Source: Huberarchaeum crystalense [NCBI: Candidatus Huberarchaeum crystalense]
GTDB taxonomy: Archaea > Huberarchaeota > Huberarchaeia > Huberarchaeales
DNA length: 5,771 nucleotides
Reading direction: 5' to 3'
NCBI GenBank assembly: GCA_002790315.1
Contig: PFUW01000013.1
Coordinates: forward strand, 1 to 5,771
The notes under the pieces are model-generated. The model worked only from the letters and a program-made list of their open reading frames with translations, did no database searches and had not been told where the DNA came from. Numbering within the stretch: position 1 is the stretch's first letter; the number at the start of each line of letters is the position of its first letter. Position numbers and translations under genes: made by a program. Of this stretch, positions 1 to 5,099 are shown one piece after another.

Positions 1-108
1 CCATATCAAGAACCAAACTACAACAATTACATAATCATAACAATAATTTTAATTACAATTCTACTAACTGTATTTGTAATTTGGTATAAAAAATTTAGAA
101 GAAAATAA
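1..108 (+). CDS. C-terminus of a membrane-anchored, probably surface-exposed protein (5' partial)
   Basis: The frame is open from base 1 to the TAA at 106-108 and encodes 35 residues. A short polar stretch rich in Asn and Tyr is followed by about 18 hydrophobic residues (roughly 11-28, Ile/Leu/Thr/Val, ending in Trp). A basic tail, YKKFRRK, closes the protein. This layout is typical of a single C-terminal transmembrane anchor with the positive end in the cytoplasm, as in archaeal secreted or surface proteins. The family cannot be named because the rest of the gene lies outside the window. The Ig-like remnant just downstream suggests, but does not prove, that the missing part carries extracellular beta-sandwich domains. 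Confidence 0.6.
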   Translation, partial: PYQEPNYNNYIIITIILITILLTVFVIWYKKFRRK

Positions 109-109
109 A

Positions 110-208
110 GAATACGGAATAGGGGATTATTTATTAAAAGTTAAAGCATGTGATTCTGCAGGAAATTTTTCTAATACTGTTGGTGTTGTTTGTGGATTTT
201 TAAAATAA
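110..208 (+). pseudogene. Orphan C-terminal fragment of an Ig/fibronectin-like domain
   Basis: In the frame beginning at 110 the sequence reads 32 codons to a TAA at 206-208. The core, YLLKVKACDSAGNFSNTV, has the pattern of the last strands of Ig, Big or fibronectin type III domains (aromatic-x-L-x-V-x-A-x-D-x-AGN-x-S). There is no start codon: the frame is open only from 80, after a TAA at 77-79, and it overlaps the tail of the preceding gene in a different frame. I infer a leftover 3' end of a surface-protein gene, stranded by recombination or decay. A second possibility is a frame-shifted piece of the same gene. The domain resemblance is judged by eye. Confidence 0.5.
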
Positions 209-294
209 AGGTTTTACACCTAAAAAGCAAAACAATTATTAATTTTTCTAACAACTAATGCTATTTGAATTAGAACAACAACATCTTAAAATTA

Positions 295-376
295 TGCGAA
301 GGGCAGGATTCGAACCTGCAAGTCCTCACGGACACTTGGTCTCAAGCCAAGCGCGTTGCCGTTCTGCCACCTCCGC
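295..376 (-). tRNA. tRNA-Ser (anticodon UGA), long variable arm, some Leu-like features
   Basis: The minus strand folds as an 82-nt class II tRNA. The acceptor pairs GCGGAGG with CCTTCGC (one G-U). The anticodon stem is CTTGG/CCAAG around the loop CTTGAGA, giving anticodon TGA, which reads UCA (Ser). The variable region is 15 nt with stem GTCC/GGAC and loop GTGA. The T arm is GCAGG/CCTGC with loop TTCGAAT. No CCA is encoded. Oddities: base 73 is A, whereas Ser tRNAs normally have G73 and Leu tRNAs A73. The D arm (GCAGAACGGCAACGC) resembles Leu tRNAs and has an A-C mismatch at 12-23. A register giving the Leu anticodon GAG would destroy the anticodon stem, so Ser is the better reading. No TATA box is visible in the 40 bases upstream, so it may be transcribed with elp3. 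Confidence 0.8.
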
Positions 377-402
377 GAATATTTAGTTTGCATTAGAGTG
401 TT

Positions 403-418
403 GTTGTCAATAGACAAC
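403..418 (-). other. Short hairpin between elp3 and tRNA-Ser
   Basis: GTTGTC and GACAAC form a perfect 6-bp stem around a 4-base loop, 27 bases before the tRNA 5' end on the minus strand. If elp3 and the tRNA share a transcript, it could be a processing or stabilising element. No T-run follows it, so it does not look like a terminator. Six base pairs can arise by chance. Confidence 0.3.
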
Positions 419-446
419 TCACACACCATCATAACATTTTTGAATA

Positions 447-1979
447 TTATAAAGAATATATTTTCTTTTTCATATAAAATTTGTTAAATATATAGCCTAA
501 TTTTTTGTAATATTCGCGCGCTCCAACACCGCTCATCACCCAAATTTCTGTTTTTTTGTTTTTTTTGCAAATTTCTTCTGCTTTTTTAAGCAAACAGCGT
601 CCCCAACCAAAATGTTGATATTCTCCTTTGTTGCTCTTTTTTTTACCAATACGCACGCTTTTACCATATATATGAAGTTCGCGCACAATTGCAATATTTT
701 TGTTGTTTGACAAAAACCTAAGCCGGAGATAACCAACCAAAACATTTTTAGCAGAATCTTCTACTGAAATAAAAAACTCCTTACCTCTAGAAGCAACATA
801 TTCAAAAACATTTAATTTGAGATTTAACTGTCCATCATAGATCCTATGACCAACTTCTCTAAATCTAATCTCTTTTGTATTTATGCTTGCTTTATTTACT
901 TCTCTCTCTACAATCTCGCGCAAATTGCTCTTTTTAGGTCCTGCTTCAATGAAATTAGCAGGAATATCTCGCTGAATTCTCATAATCCGCACATATTGTG
1001 GAAGAAAACAATAAATTTTTTTTAATAAATCAACAACATATTTTTCATCAATAGGCACATATTTCCCTAGTTTCCACATTTTGTAAAGTTCAGTGCCTTT
1101 GATAACAAGTGTTGGATATATTTTAAGCAAATCTGGCTTAAAAGAAGAATCTTCAAACATTTTTATAAATGTATTTAAATCATCATCAAAATCACTTCCA
1201 GGAAGGCCAAGCATTATGTGATAATTGATTTTAAATCCAAAATCTTTTAATATTTTTGTTGCGTTTTTTACTGTTTTAACTTTATGATTTCGTTTGATTT
1301 TTGCTAAAACTTGATTATTTAATGACTGAACTCCAATTTCAATTCTTGTTGCTCCTAATTCTAAAAATTGCTCTGGAAAAACAAAATCAGGTCTTGTCTC
1401 AATTGTAAGTCCAACAACTCTGTGCTCTGCTGTTTCATTTATTTTTTGTGCTTCTTTTAATGAATGCGTTGAGCCCTTTGATTTGTTGTTAAATGCTTCA
1501 AACGCATTTTGAATAAACTTTTTTTGAAATTCAAAAGGTTGTGCTGGAAAAGTCCCACCCATAATTATTAGTTCGCATTTTTCAGGATAGTGACCTATTG
1601 CTTGAAGTTGTTCTAAACGATTTTTAACTTGAAGATAAGCATCATACTGGTTTAACTTTCCGCGTCTTGCTGCTGGCTCAAAACCAACATAACTTTGTGG
1701 GGAATTTTCGCCAACAGGACAATAAATGCATTTTCCAGGGCAAGGTGATGGGGGAGTCATAATCGCAATCGCAGATATGCCTGAACCAGATCGAGTTGGC
1801 TTTTTTAGCAAACACTCTTTTAATTTTATCCTATCTTTATTACTGGCGGCTGCAAGAATTTCACTGTTTAAAGGGTGTCTTTTAAGTGCGCGACCTTTAG
1901 CCCATTTTATTTTCAATGTTTCAATTTCGTTTTTTGTAGGATTTTTCAACAAAATAATCTTTTTTATTAGTGTTTTCAT
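447..1979 (-). CDS. elp3: Elp3: tRNA U34 carboxymethyl-forming radical SAM / GNAT enzyme
   Basis: This 510-residue protein has the full Elp3 architecture. In archaea Elp3 works without other Elongator subunits and uses SAM and acetyl-CoA to install a carboxymethyl-type group on C5 of wobble U34. The N-terminal tRNA-binding segment (about 1-75) is basic. The radical SAM domain follows, with the Fe-S cluster cysteines at C80, C84 and C87 (CPGKCIYC), then GGTFPAQP (141-148), ETRPD (194-198), EIGVQSLN (214-221) and HIMLGLPG (254-261). The C-terminal acetyltransferase domain has the acetyl-CoA loop QHFGWG (455-460) and SGVGAREYYKKLGY (483-496), whose two tyrosines match catalytic-domain tyrosines of yeast Elp3. 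The cysteine spacing is CX3CX2C; from memory most archaeal Elp3s have CX4CX2C. The ATG at 1979 has no Shine-Dalgarno, suggesting a leaderless mRNA. It lies between two tRNA genes on the same strand. Confidence 0.96.
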   Translation of the reverse strand: MKTLIKKIILLKNPTKNEIETLKIKWAKGRALKRHPLNSEILAAASNKDRIKLKECLLKKPTRSGSGISAIAIMTPPSPCPGKCIYCPVGENSPQSYVGFEPAARRGKLNQYDAYLQVKNRLEQLQAIGHYPEKCELIIMGGTFPAQPFEFQKKFIQNAFEAFNNKSKGSTHSLKEAQKINETAEHRVVGLTIETRPDFVFPEQFLELGATRIEIGVQSLNNQVLAKIKRNHKVKTVKNATKILKDFGFKINYHIMLGLPGSDFDDDLNTFIKMFEDSSFKPDLLKIYPTLVIKGTELYKMWKLGKYVPIDEKYVVDLLKKIYCFLPQYVRIMRIQRDIPANFIEAGPKKSNLREIVEREVNKASINTKEIRFREVGHRIYDGQLNLKLNVFEYVASRGKEFFISVEDSAKNVLVGYLRLRFLSNNKNIAIVRELHIYGKSVRIGKKKSNKGEYQHFGWGRCLLKKAEEICKKNKKTEIWVMSGVGAREYYKKLGYIFNKFYMKKKIYSL

Positions 1980-1998
1980 TATTTTTTTAGATTTGTTA

Positions 1999-2007
1999 TG
2001 ATAAAAC
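1999..2007 (-). promoter_or_regulatory. Candidate TATA box for elp3
   Basis: On the minus strand GTTTTATCA lies 20-28 bases before the elp3 ATG, the distance expected for a leaderless archaeal mRNA. The match to the archaeal TATA consensus is modest. Read-through from tRNA-Arg, which ends only 69 bases upstream, is an alternative source of elp3 mRNA. Confidence 0.3.
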
Positions 2008-2048
2008 TAACAACACAATATCAAATAATAGACTAGATATGATGCAAG

Positions 2049-2121
2049 CGAGCCAGGTGGGGCTCGAACCCACAATCTGCAACTTAGGAGGTTGCCGCCA
2101 TATCCATTAGGCTACTGGCTC
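2049..2121 (-). tRNA. tRNA-Arg (anticodon CCU)
   Basis: The minus strand gives a 73-nt class I tRNA. The acceptor GAGCCAG pairs perfectly with CTGGCTC and base 73 is G. The D arm starts GCCT and contains the invariant GG. The anticodon stem GCAAC/GTTGC encloses CTCCTAA, so the anticodon is CCT, reading AGG. The T arm is GTGGG/CCCAC with loop TTCGAGC. No CCA is encoded and no intron is visible. With C34 it is not expected to be a substrate of the neighbouring U34 enzyme Elp3. A good TATA box lies upstream at 2145-2155. Confidence 0.95.
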
Positions 2122-2134
2122 TTATGGTTTTTTC

Positions 2135-2143
2135 AATATATAT
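2135..2143 (+). promoter_or_regulatory. Candidate TATA box for L40e
   Basis: AATATATAT on the plus strand is centred about 21 bases before the L40e ATG. That is slightly closer than the usual 25-27 bases for a leaderless transcript. There is no Shine-Dalgarno before the ATG. The site directly abuts the opposite-strand TATA box of tRNA-Arg. Confidence 0.4.
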
Positions 2144-2144
2144 T

Positions 2145-2155
2145 CTATATAAAAG
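2145..2155 (-). promoter_or_regulatory. TATA box for tRNA-Arg(CCU)
   Basis: Read on the minus strand, CTTTTATATAG is a close match to the archaeal TATA consensus. It is centred close to 29 bases upstream of the mature 5' end at 2121, a typical distance for an archaeal tRNA promoter. It lies in the 38-bp spacer shared with the divergent L40e gene. Confidence 0.55.
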
Positions 2156-2159
2156 ATTT

Positions 2160-2387
2160 ATGGTAAAAAAGATAAAAGAAGCGTATGATCGTATTTTTAA
2201 GAACGTGTTTGTATGCATGCGTTGTAATGCAACAATAAAGGCAAACCCCAAAAAAGTAAATACAAAAAGTATATATTGTAGAAAATGCGGTATTAATCAA
2301 TTGCGACCCAAAAACGCAGAAAGGCGCGTGGTTTCAGTAGCAACTGCTTCTCCTCCTAGTGGCGATGCAAAACCATCAAAGAAATAG
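2160..2387 (+). CDS. rpl40e: Large-subunit ribosomal protein L40e (zinc ribbon)
   Basis: This 75-residue protein is an archaeal L40e, a small component of the 50S subunit. The zinc ribbon uses C19 and C22 (CMRCN) with C40 and C43 (CRKCG). The segment after the second knuckle reads GINQLRPKN, the family's conserved ending (typically GYKGLRPK). Archaeal L40e is usually about 50 residues. This copy has a longer spacing between the cysteine pairs and a C-terminal extension of some 24 residues rich in Ala, Ser, Pro and Lys. I chose the ATG at 2160 because the residues after it (KKIKEAYDRIF) fit the family's N-terminal helix. An upstream in-frame ATG at 2124 would add 12 hydrophobic residues and span the TATA boxes. 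The gene converges on gltX with a 25-bp gap. Confidence 0.88.
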   Translation: MVKKIKEAYDRIFKNVFVCMRCNATIKANPKKVNTKSIYCRKCGINQLRPKNAERRVVSVATASPPSGDAKPSKK

Positions 2388-2412
2388 ATTGTCGGTTAAT
2401 AGCAATAGGAAA

Positions 2413-4125
2413 TTAATAAGCAAAAACCGCTATAATATTGTCTTTTTCAATTTTTTCAATTCTAGCATAACCAACTCTCTCAAATTGCACAATATCGCTG
2501 ACTTTGAGATTAGAAGCAAATGGCTCAACCAAGCCCTTTTTTATAGTTCTGTTTGTCATTAAAATTTGACAATGAAAATTTTCTTTGCTTTTAGGTAACC
2601 AATGGATTTTCTTTAACTTAATTTCATCTTTTAAATATGGCAAATGCATATTTTCAAAAATAAATTTATTATTGTTTTTTCTCACATTAAATCCATCTTT
2701 TAATCTAAACACATCGCCATCTTTTAGCTCATCAAAATCTTTTTTCGCGATAAAAACAGAAGATCCTATTTCAAGAGATCTTAACCTACTATTTTTATTT
2801 TTTGGATTAGCAAGAATTTCAATTTTTTCAGGTCCGCTATAAGTTTCAACTTCAATTAGTACAGGATTTTCAACAAAAAACAAATGAGTGCAGATTGGTT
2901 CAATGATTTTTGTGTTTTCTTTGTAAAGAGCCATTTTATCAAAAACAATATTATTTTTTGTGATTTCAAGAGATAGTAAATAGTTTTTGATTGCGTATGG
3001 AAAGATGCCGCGCCTGAAGAGTGCGCGCAAAGTCCAGAGTTGGGGGTCGTCAAAACCACTGTATTTTCTTTCTTTTATATCTTTGATAATTTTTGATTTG
3101 CTTAGCTCAACACCTTTTAGTTTAAGCAAACCATATAAATTAAAAACTGGCTTTTCCCATCCAAAAGAATCATAAATAAGTTTTTGTGCTTCTGTGTTTG
3201 TTAAGTGGTCCATTCCTCTTAAAATATGTGTAACTCCTGTTAAATGATCATCAATAGTTACAGAAAAATTCATCATAGGATACCAATTATAAGGATTTTT
3301 TTTATAGGGATGCTCTATTTTTTTAAATCGCATTATAGAAAATTCGCGCAAAGCAGGGTTGTTTGTTTCTGGTGTTTTAAATCGAACAACTGCACCTCTT
3401 TTTAGTTTTGTATTGTCAAATAATTTTAAATTTTCCTCTATTTTGCGCTGCCTGCAAGCGCAATACTTATTTTTATGTTTTAATTTACTGAAATCTTCTG
3501 ATAAACAAGTACAAACATATGCTTTTCCTTCTGAAATTAGTTGTTTGCACAAATTATAATATATTTCCCAACGATCAGATTGATAAATTAATACATCATA
3601 TTCAACACAAAATTCTTTTAAATCTTCTAAAATCAAATTATATGCTGGCATATAAACTCTTTCAGGATCTGTATCTTCAATTCTGCAAATTAGTTTTCCT
3701 TTGTATTTCTTGGTAAAAAAATCATTGAGTACAATCATTCTAGCATGCCCAAAGTGCAATGGACCTGATGGATTTGGAGCAATTCGCATAATAACTTTAC
3801 TTGTGTCTCCTTCAAGTTTAAGTTCTTTGTTTTCCTCTTTTGCTTTTGTTAGTTCTACGCCTTTTTTATTAAGAATTTTTTCAGCATCCTCTATACTCAT
3901 TTTTTCAGAGTTTTTGAGTTCTTTTTTTATCTCATCAACAATCTCTTTGATGCTGTTCTTTGCCTCAGGAAACGCGCCAATTATTTTGTTAAGCACACTA
4001 TTTAGATCAACAGAGCCATATTTTACCTTTGCGCGCAAAATTTCGTCCTTTATTTTGTTATTATATATTGACACAGATCTCTCTTGCGACATTTTTTTAT
4101 ATTTTGTATATATTTGATTGCTCAT
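2413..4125 (-). CDS. gltX: Glutamyl-tRNA synthetase, archaeal type
   Basis: This cytoplasmic class I synthetase (570 residues) charges tRNA with glutamate. In archaea it is usually non-discriminating and also loads tRNA-Gln, whose Glu is later amidated. An N-terminal helical extension typical of archaeal GluRS (about 1-100) is followed by the Rossmann fold with IAPNPSGPLHFGHAR (115-129, HIGH-type motif) and EDTDPER (150-156). A zinc knuckle uses C205, C207, C222 and C224. DHLTGVTHILRGMDHLTNTE and GVELSKSK (KMSKS motif, LSKSK at 341-345) follow. The segment SGFDDPQLWTLRALFRRG, characteristic of the archaeal/eukaryotic class, leads into the C-terminal anticodon-binding beta-barrels. The start is uncertain: ATG 4125 has a TATA-like box at the right distance, but ATG 4092 would also give a full-length 559-residue protein. 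An upstream extension to 4248 would overlap the divergent hsp20 gene and is not credible. Confidence 0.95.
   Translation of the reverse strand: MSNQIYTKYKKMSQERSVSIYNNKIKDEILRAKVKYGSVDLNSVLNKIIGAFPEAKNSIKEIVDEIKKELKNSEKMSIEDAEKILNKKGVELTKAKEENKELKLEGDTSKVIMRIAPNPSGPLHFGHARMIVLNDFFTKKYKGKLICRIEDTDPERVYMPAYNLILEDLKEFCVEYDVLIYQSDRWEIYYNLCKQLISEGKAYVCTCLSEDFSKLKHKNKYCACRQRKIEENLKLFDNTKLKRGAVVRFKTPETNNPALREFSIMRFKKIEHPYKKNPYNWYPMMNFSVTIDDHLTGVTHILRGMDHLTNTEAQKLIYDSFGWEKPVFNLYGLLKLKGVELSKSKIIKDIKERKYSGFDDPQLWTLRALFRRGIFPYAIKNYLLSLEITKNNIVFDKMALYKENTKIIEPICTHLFFVENPVLIEVETYSGPEKIEILANPKNKNSRLRSLEIGSSVFIAKKDFDELKDGDVFRLKDGFNVRKNNNKFIFENMHLPYLKDEIKLKKIHWLPKSKENFHCQILMTNRTIKKGLVEPFASNLKVSDIVQFERVGYARIEKIEKDNIIAVFAY
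4107..4114 (+). promoter_or_regulatory. Candidate TATA box for hsp20
   Basis: TATATATT is the best plus-strand TATA match upstream of hsp20 and would place transcription start near 4137, about 30 bases before the ATG at 4167. It lies within the first codons of gltX if that gene starts at 4125. A weaker alternative is the AT-rich stretch at 4146-4156, which is close to the ATG. I see no heat-shock operator that I can name. Confidence 0.3.
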
Positions 4126-4146
4126 AATGTTTTTGCTTGTTTTTAG

Positions 4147-4155
4147 ATAATTTAA
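4147..4155 (-). promoter_or_regulatory. Candidate TATA box for gltX
   Basis: On the minus strand TTAAATTAT is centred 26 bases before the ATG at 4125, the spacing of a leaderless archaeal promoter. This supports 4125 over the internal ATG at 4092. No Shine-Dalgarno precedes either start. Confidence 0.4.
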
Positions 4156-4166
4156 TACAATATAAT

Positions 4167-4679
4167 ATGGATAAAAAAGATAAAAATAAAGAAAATGAAC
4201 GAATAATTGATATTGATTTGCCTGTGCAGCGAATAAGCAAACAGCCAAAAACCGAAAAAATGAATTTTGATGTAAATTTTGGCGATGATTTTGATGAAAG
4301 ACAGGATTTTTTCAGTAGAGGGTTTAGCAGCCAGTTTTCAGACATTTTTAAACTTTTAAAAAATTTACCTTTAAAAATGGAAAAGCAATTAGGATTTGAG
4401 CAAATGAAAATCGAAGATAAACCAGATGAAACAAGAATTACAGTAGCACTTCCTGGATTTGAGAAAAAAGACCTTCACATAACAGTGCAAAACAAAACAA
4501 TATTTCTAAGCGCGCAGAAAAAAGGCGAAAACGAATTAAAGCGTGTTTCTAAGCAATTATGCTTAGGTGACGAGATTGATGTTAAAAATGTGCGCGCAGA
4601 GTATAAAAATGGTTTGCTTGTTTTGGTTATTCGCAAAAAAACCAGCAAGTCGACTGATTTTGATATAAACATAGAATAA
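4167..4679 (+). CDS. hsp20: Small heat-shock protein, Hsp20/alpha-crystallin family
   Basis: This 170-residue ATP-independent holdase binds unfolding proteins in the cytoplasm and normally assembles into large oligomers. The N-terminal region (1-79) is charged and then Phe-rich (FFSRGFSSQFSDIFKLL, 48-64), as expected for the variable, substrate-binding arm. The alpha-crystallin domain spans about 80-157 and includes VALPGFEKKDLHITV (93-107) and the family signature AEYKNGLLVLVI (144-155, A-x3-NGL form). The last residues, DINIE, contain the C-terminal I-x-I motif (167-169) that docks into a neighbouring subunit. The ATG at 4167 was chosen because the protein is then complete. An in-frame TTG at 4137 would add ten residues and is less likely. 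No Shine-Dalgarno is present. It diverges from gltX across 41 bp. Confidence 0.93.
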   Translation: MDKKDKNKENERIIDIDLPVQRISKQPKTEKMNFDVNFGDDFDERQDFFSRGFSSQFSDIFKLLKNLPLKMEKQLGFEQMKIEDKPDETRITVALPGFEKKDLHITVQNKTIFLSAQKKGENELKRVSKQLCLGDEIDVKNVRAEYKNGLLVLVIRKKTSKSTDFDINIE

Positions 4680-4737
4680 ATTTACTTATTCTTATTAAGA
4701 GTATTTAAACCGCGCGCTATAAATAATATATAGATAT

Positions 4738-4811
4738 TTAAGATAAAACCTTGATGTTCAGACCCTGGTTTTTCTTAATATAAACTATAAGTATTTTGCG
4801 CGAGCAAAATA
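4738..4811 (+). other. Structured spacer: two consecutive RNA hairpins after hsp20
   Basis: The spacer between hsp20 and the zinc-ribbon gene contains two strong inverted repeats. In the first (4738-4778), TTAAGA-T-AAAACC pairs with GGTTTTTCTTAA: 12 bp with one bulged T around a 16-base loop. In the second (4792-4811), TATTTTGC pairs perfectly with GCAAAATA around GCGA, a stable GNRA-type tetraloop. TATA-like boxes lie before them (TATTTAAA 4703-4710, TATAAATA 4719-4726). It could be the hsp20 3' end, an upstream leader of the next gene, or a small RNA; the sequence does not decide. I found no convincing C/D-box pair. Confidence 0.45.
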
Positions 4812-4819
4812 TATCTCAC

Positions 4820-4827
4820 TATAAAAT
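4820..4827 (+). promoter_or_regulatory. TATA box for the DUF5679-type zinc-ribbon gene
   Basis: TATAAAAT is a good archaeal TATA match. It would start transcription near 4850, leaving a leader of about 30 bases that includes the ribosome binding site before the ATG at 4881. Confidence 0.5.
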
Positions 4828-4865
4828 ATAAAACATAATGGTTTTGCTAAGAAACTATTATTCTT

Positions 4866-4873
4866 AAAGGAGG
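4866..4873 (+). promoter_or_regulatory. Strong Shine-Dalgarno for the zinc-ribbon gene
   Basis: AAAGGAGG lies 7 bases before the ATG at 4881. It is the strongest ribosome binding site in the window and fixes this start codon. A 6-bp hairpin (TAAGAA 4848-4853 with TTCTTA 4861-4866) ends exactly at its first base. Confidence 0.8.
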
Positions 4874-4880
4874 AATCAAA

Positions 4881-5036
4881 ATGGTAACAGCAAGATGTAT
4901 GAAATGCAGAAAAGAAGTTAATGTAAAAAATCCAACTATCGTAACAATGCCTAATAGCAGAAAGGCGCTGAAAGGCACTTGTCCTTATTGTGGAACAACT
5001 GTTTTTAAATTTGTTAGCAAAGATTTTAAACTATAA
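4881..5036 (+). CDS. Small zinc-ribbon protein, DUF5679-like
   Basis: The frame encodes 51 residues beginning MVTARCMKCRKEV. Two cysteine pairs, C6/C9 (CMKC) and C34/C37 (CPYC), form a zinc ribbon. The middle NPTIVTMPNSRKALKGTCPY and the ending CGTTVFKF match the pattern of the archaeal DUF5679 family (K-NP---T--NGR-ALKG-CP-CGT-VF) as I recall it. The molecular function of that family is not known to me; small ribbons like this often bind nucleic acid or ribonucleoproteins. The strong Shine-Dalgarno and TATA box upstream and the hairpin terminator just after the stop argue for an independently transcribed, well translated gene. Length and spacing look complete, with no sign of damage. Confidence 0.82.
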   Translation: MVTARCMKCRKEVNVKNPTIVTMPNSRKALKGTCPYCGTTVFKFVSKDFKL

Positions 5037-5041
5037 ATTTA

Positions 5042-5099
5042 CTAAATAATTCCCTAGTTCCCTAGGGAAATTATTTAGATATTTCTATATTTTTTATAG
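5042..5099 (+). terminator. Long hairpin plus T-rich tract after the zinc-ribbon gene
   Basis: Six bases after the stop, CTAAATAATTCCCTAG (5042-5057) pairs with CTAGGGAAATTATTTAG (5062-5078): 16 bp with a single bulged A and a TTCC loop. A T-rich stretch (5080-5095) follows. The octamer TTCCCTAG is also directly repeated at 5050-5057 and 5058-5065, so the loop side arose next to a small tandem duplication. The arrangement resembles a factor-independent terminator or a 3'-end stabilising stem. Archaea usually need only T-runs, so the stem itself may serve RNA stability. Confidence 0.55.

Noticed and set aside
332-352. Reading the 295-376 tRNA as Leu(GAG)
   Set aside because: Shifting the loop by one base to place GAG at 34-36 breaks the anticodon stem (C-C and G-A oppositions), so UGA is the supported anticodon.
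536-745. 69-codon minus-strand frame within elp3
   Set aside because: It overlaps the conserved acetyltransferase domain of elp3 in another phase and has no recognisable motif.
2124-2159. Longer L40e start at 2124
   Set aside because: It adds 12 hydrophobic residues encoded by the TATA-box region. The ATG at 2160 fits the family.
3701-4117. 138-codon plus-strand reading frame inside gltX
   Set aside because: It lies antisense to a well-conserved GluRS segment, has low-complexity Ser/Leu/Phe composition and no family motif; it is a shadow frame.
4126-4248. N-terminal extension of gltX to an ATG at 4248
   Set aside because: The extra 41 residues are hydrophobic, unlike any GluRS N-terminus, and would overlap the divergent hsp20 gene and both promoters.
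4748-4768. Possible C/D-box small RNA around TTGATGTTCAGA
   Set aside because: The putative box C differs from RUGAUGA at two positions and no proper box D (CUGA) follows at the right spacing.
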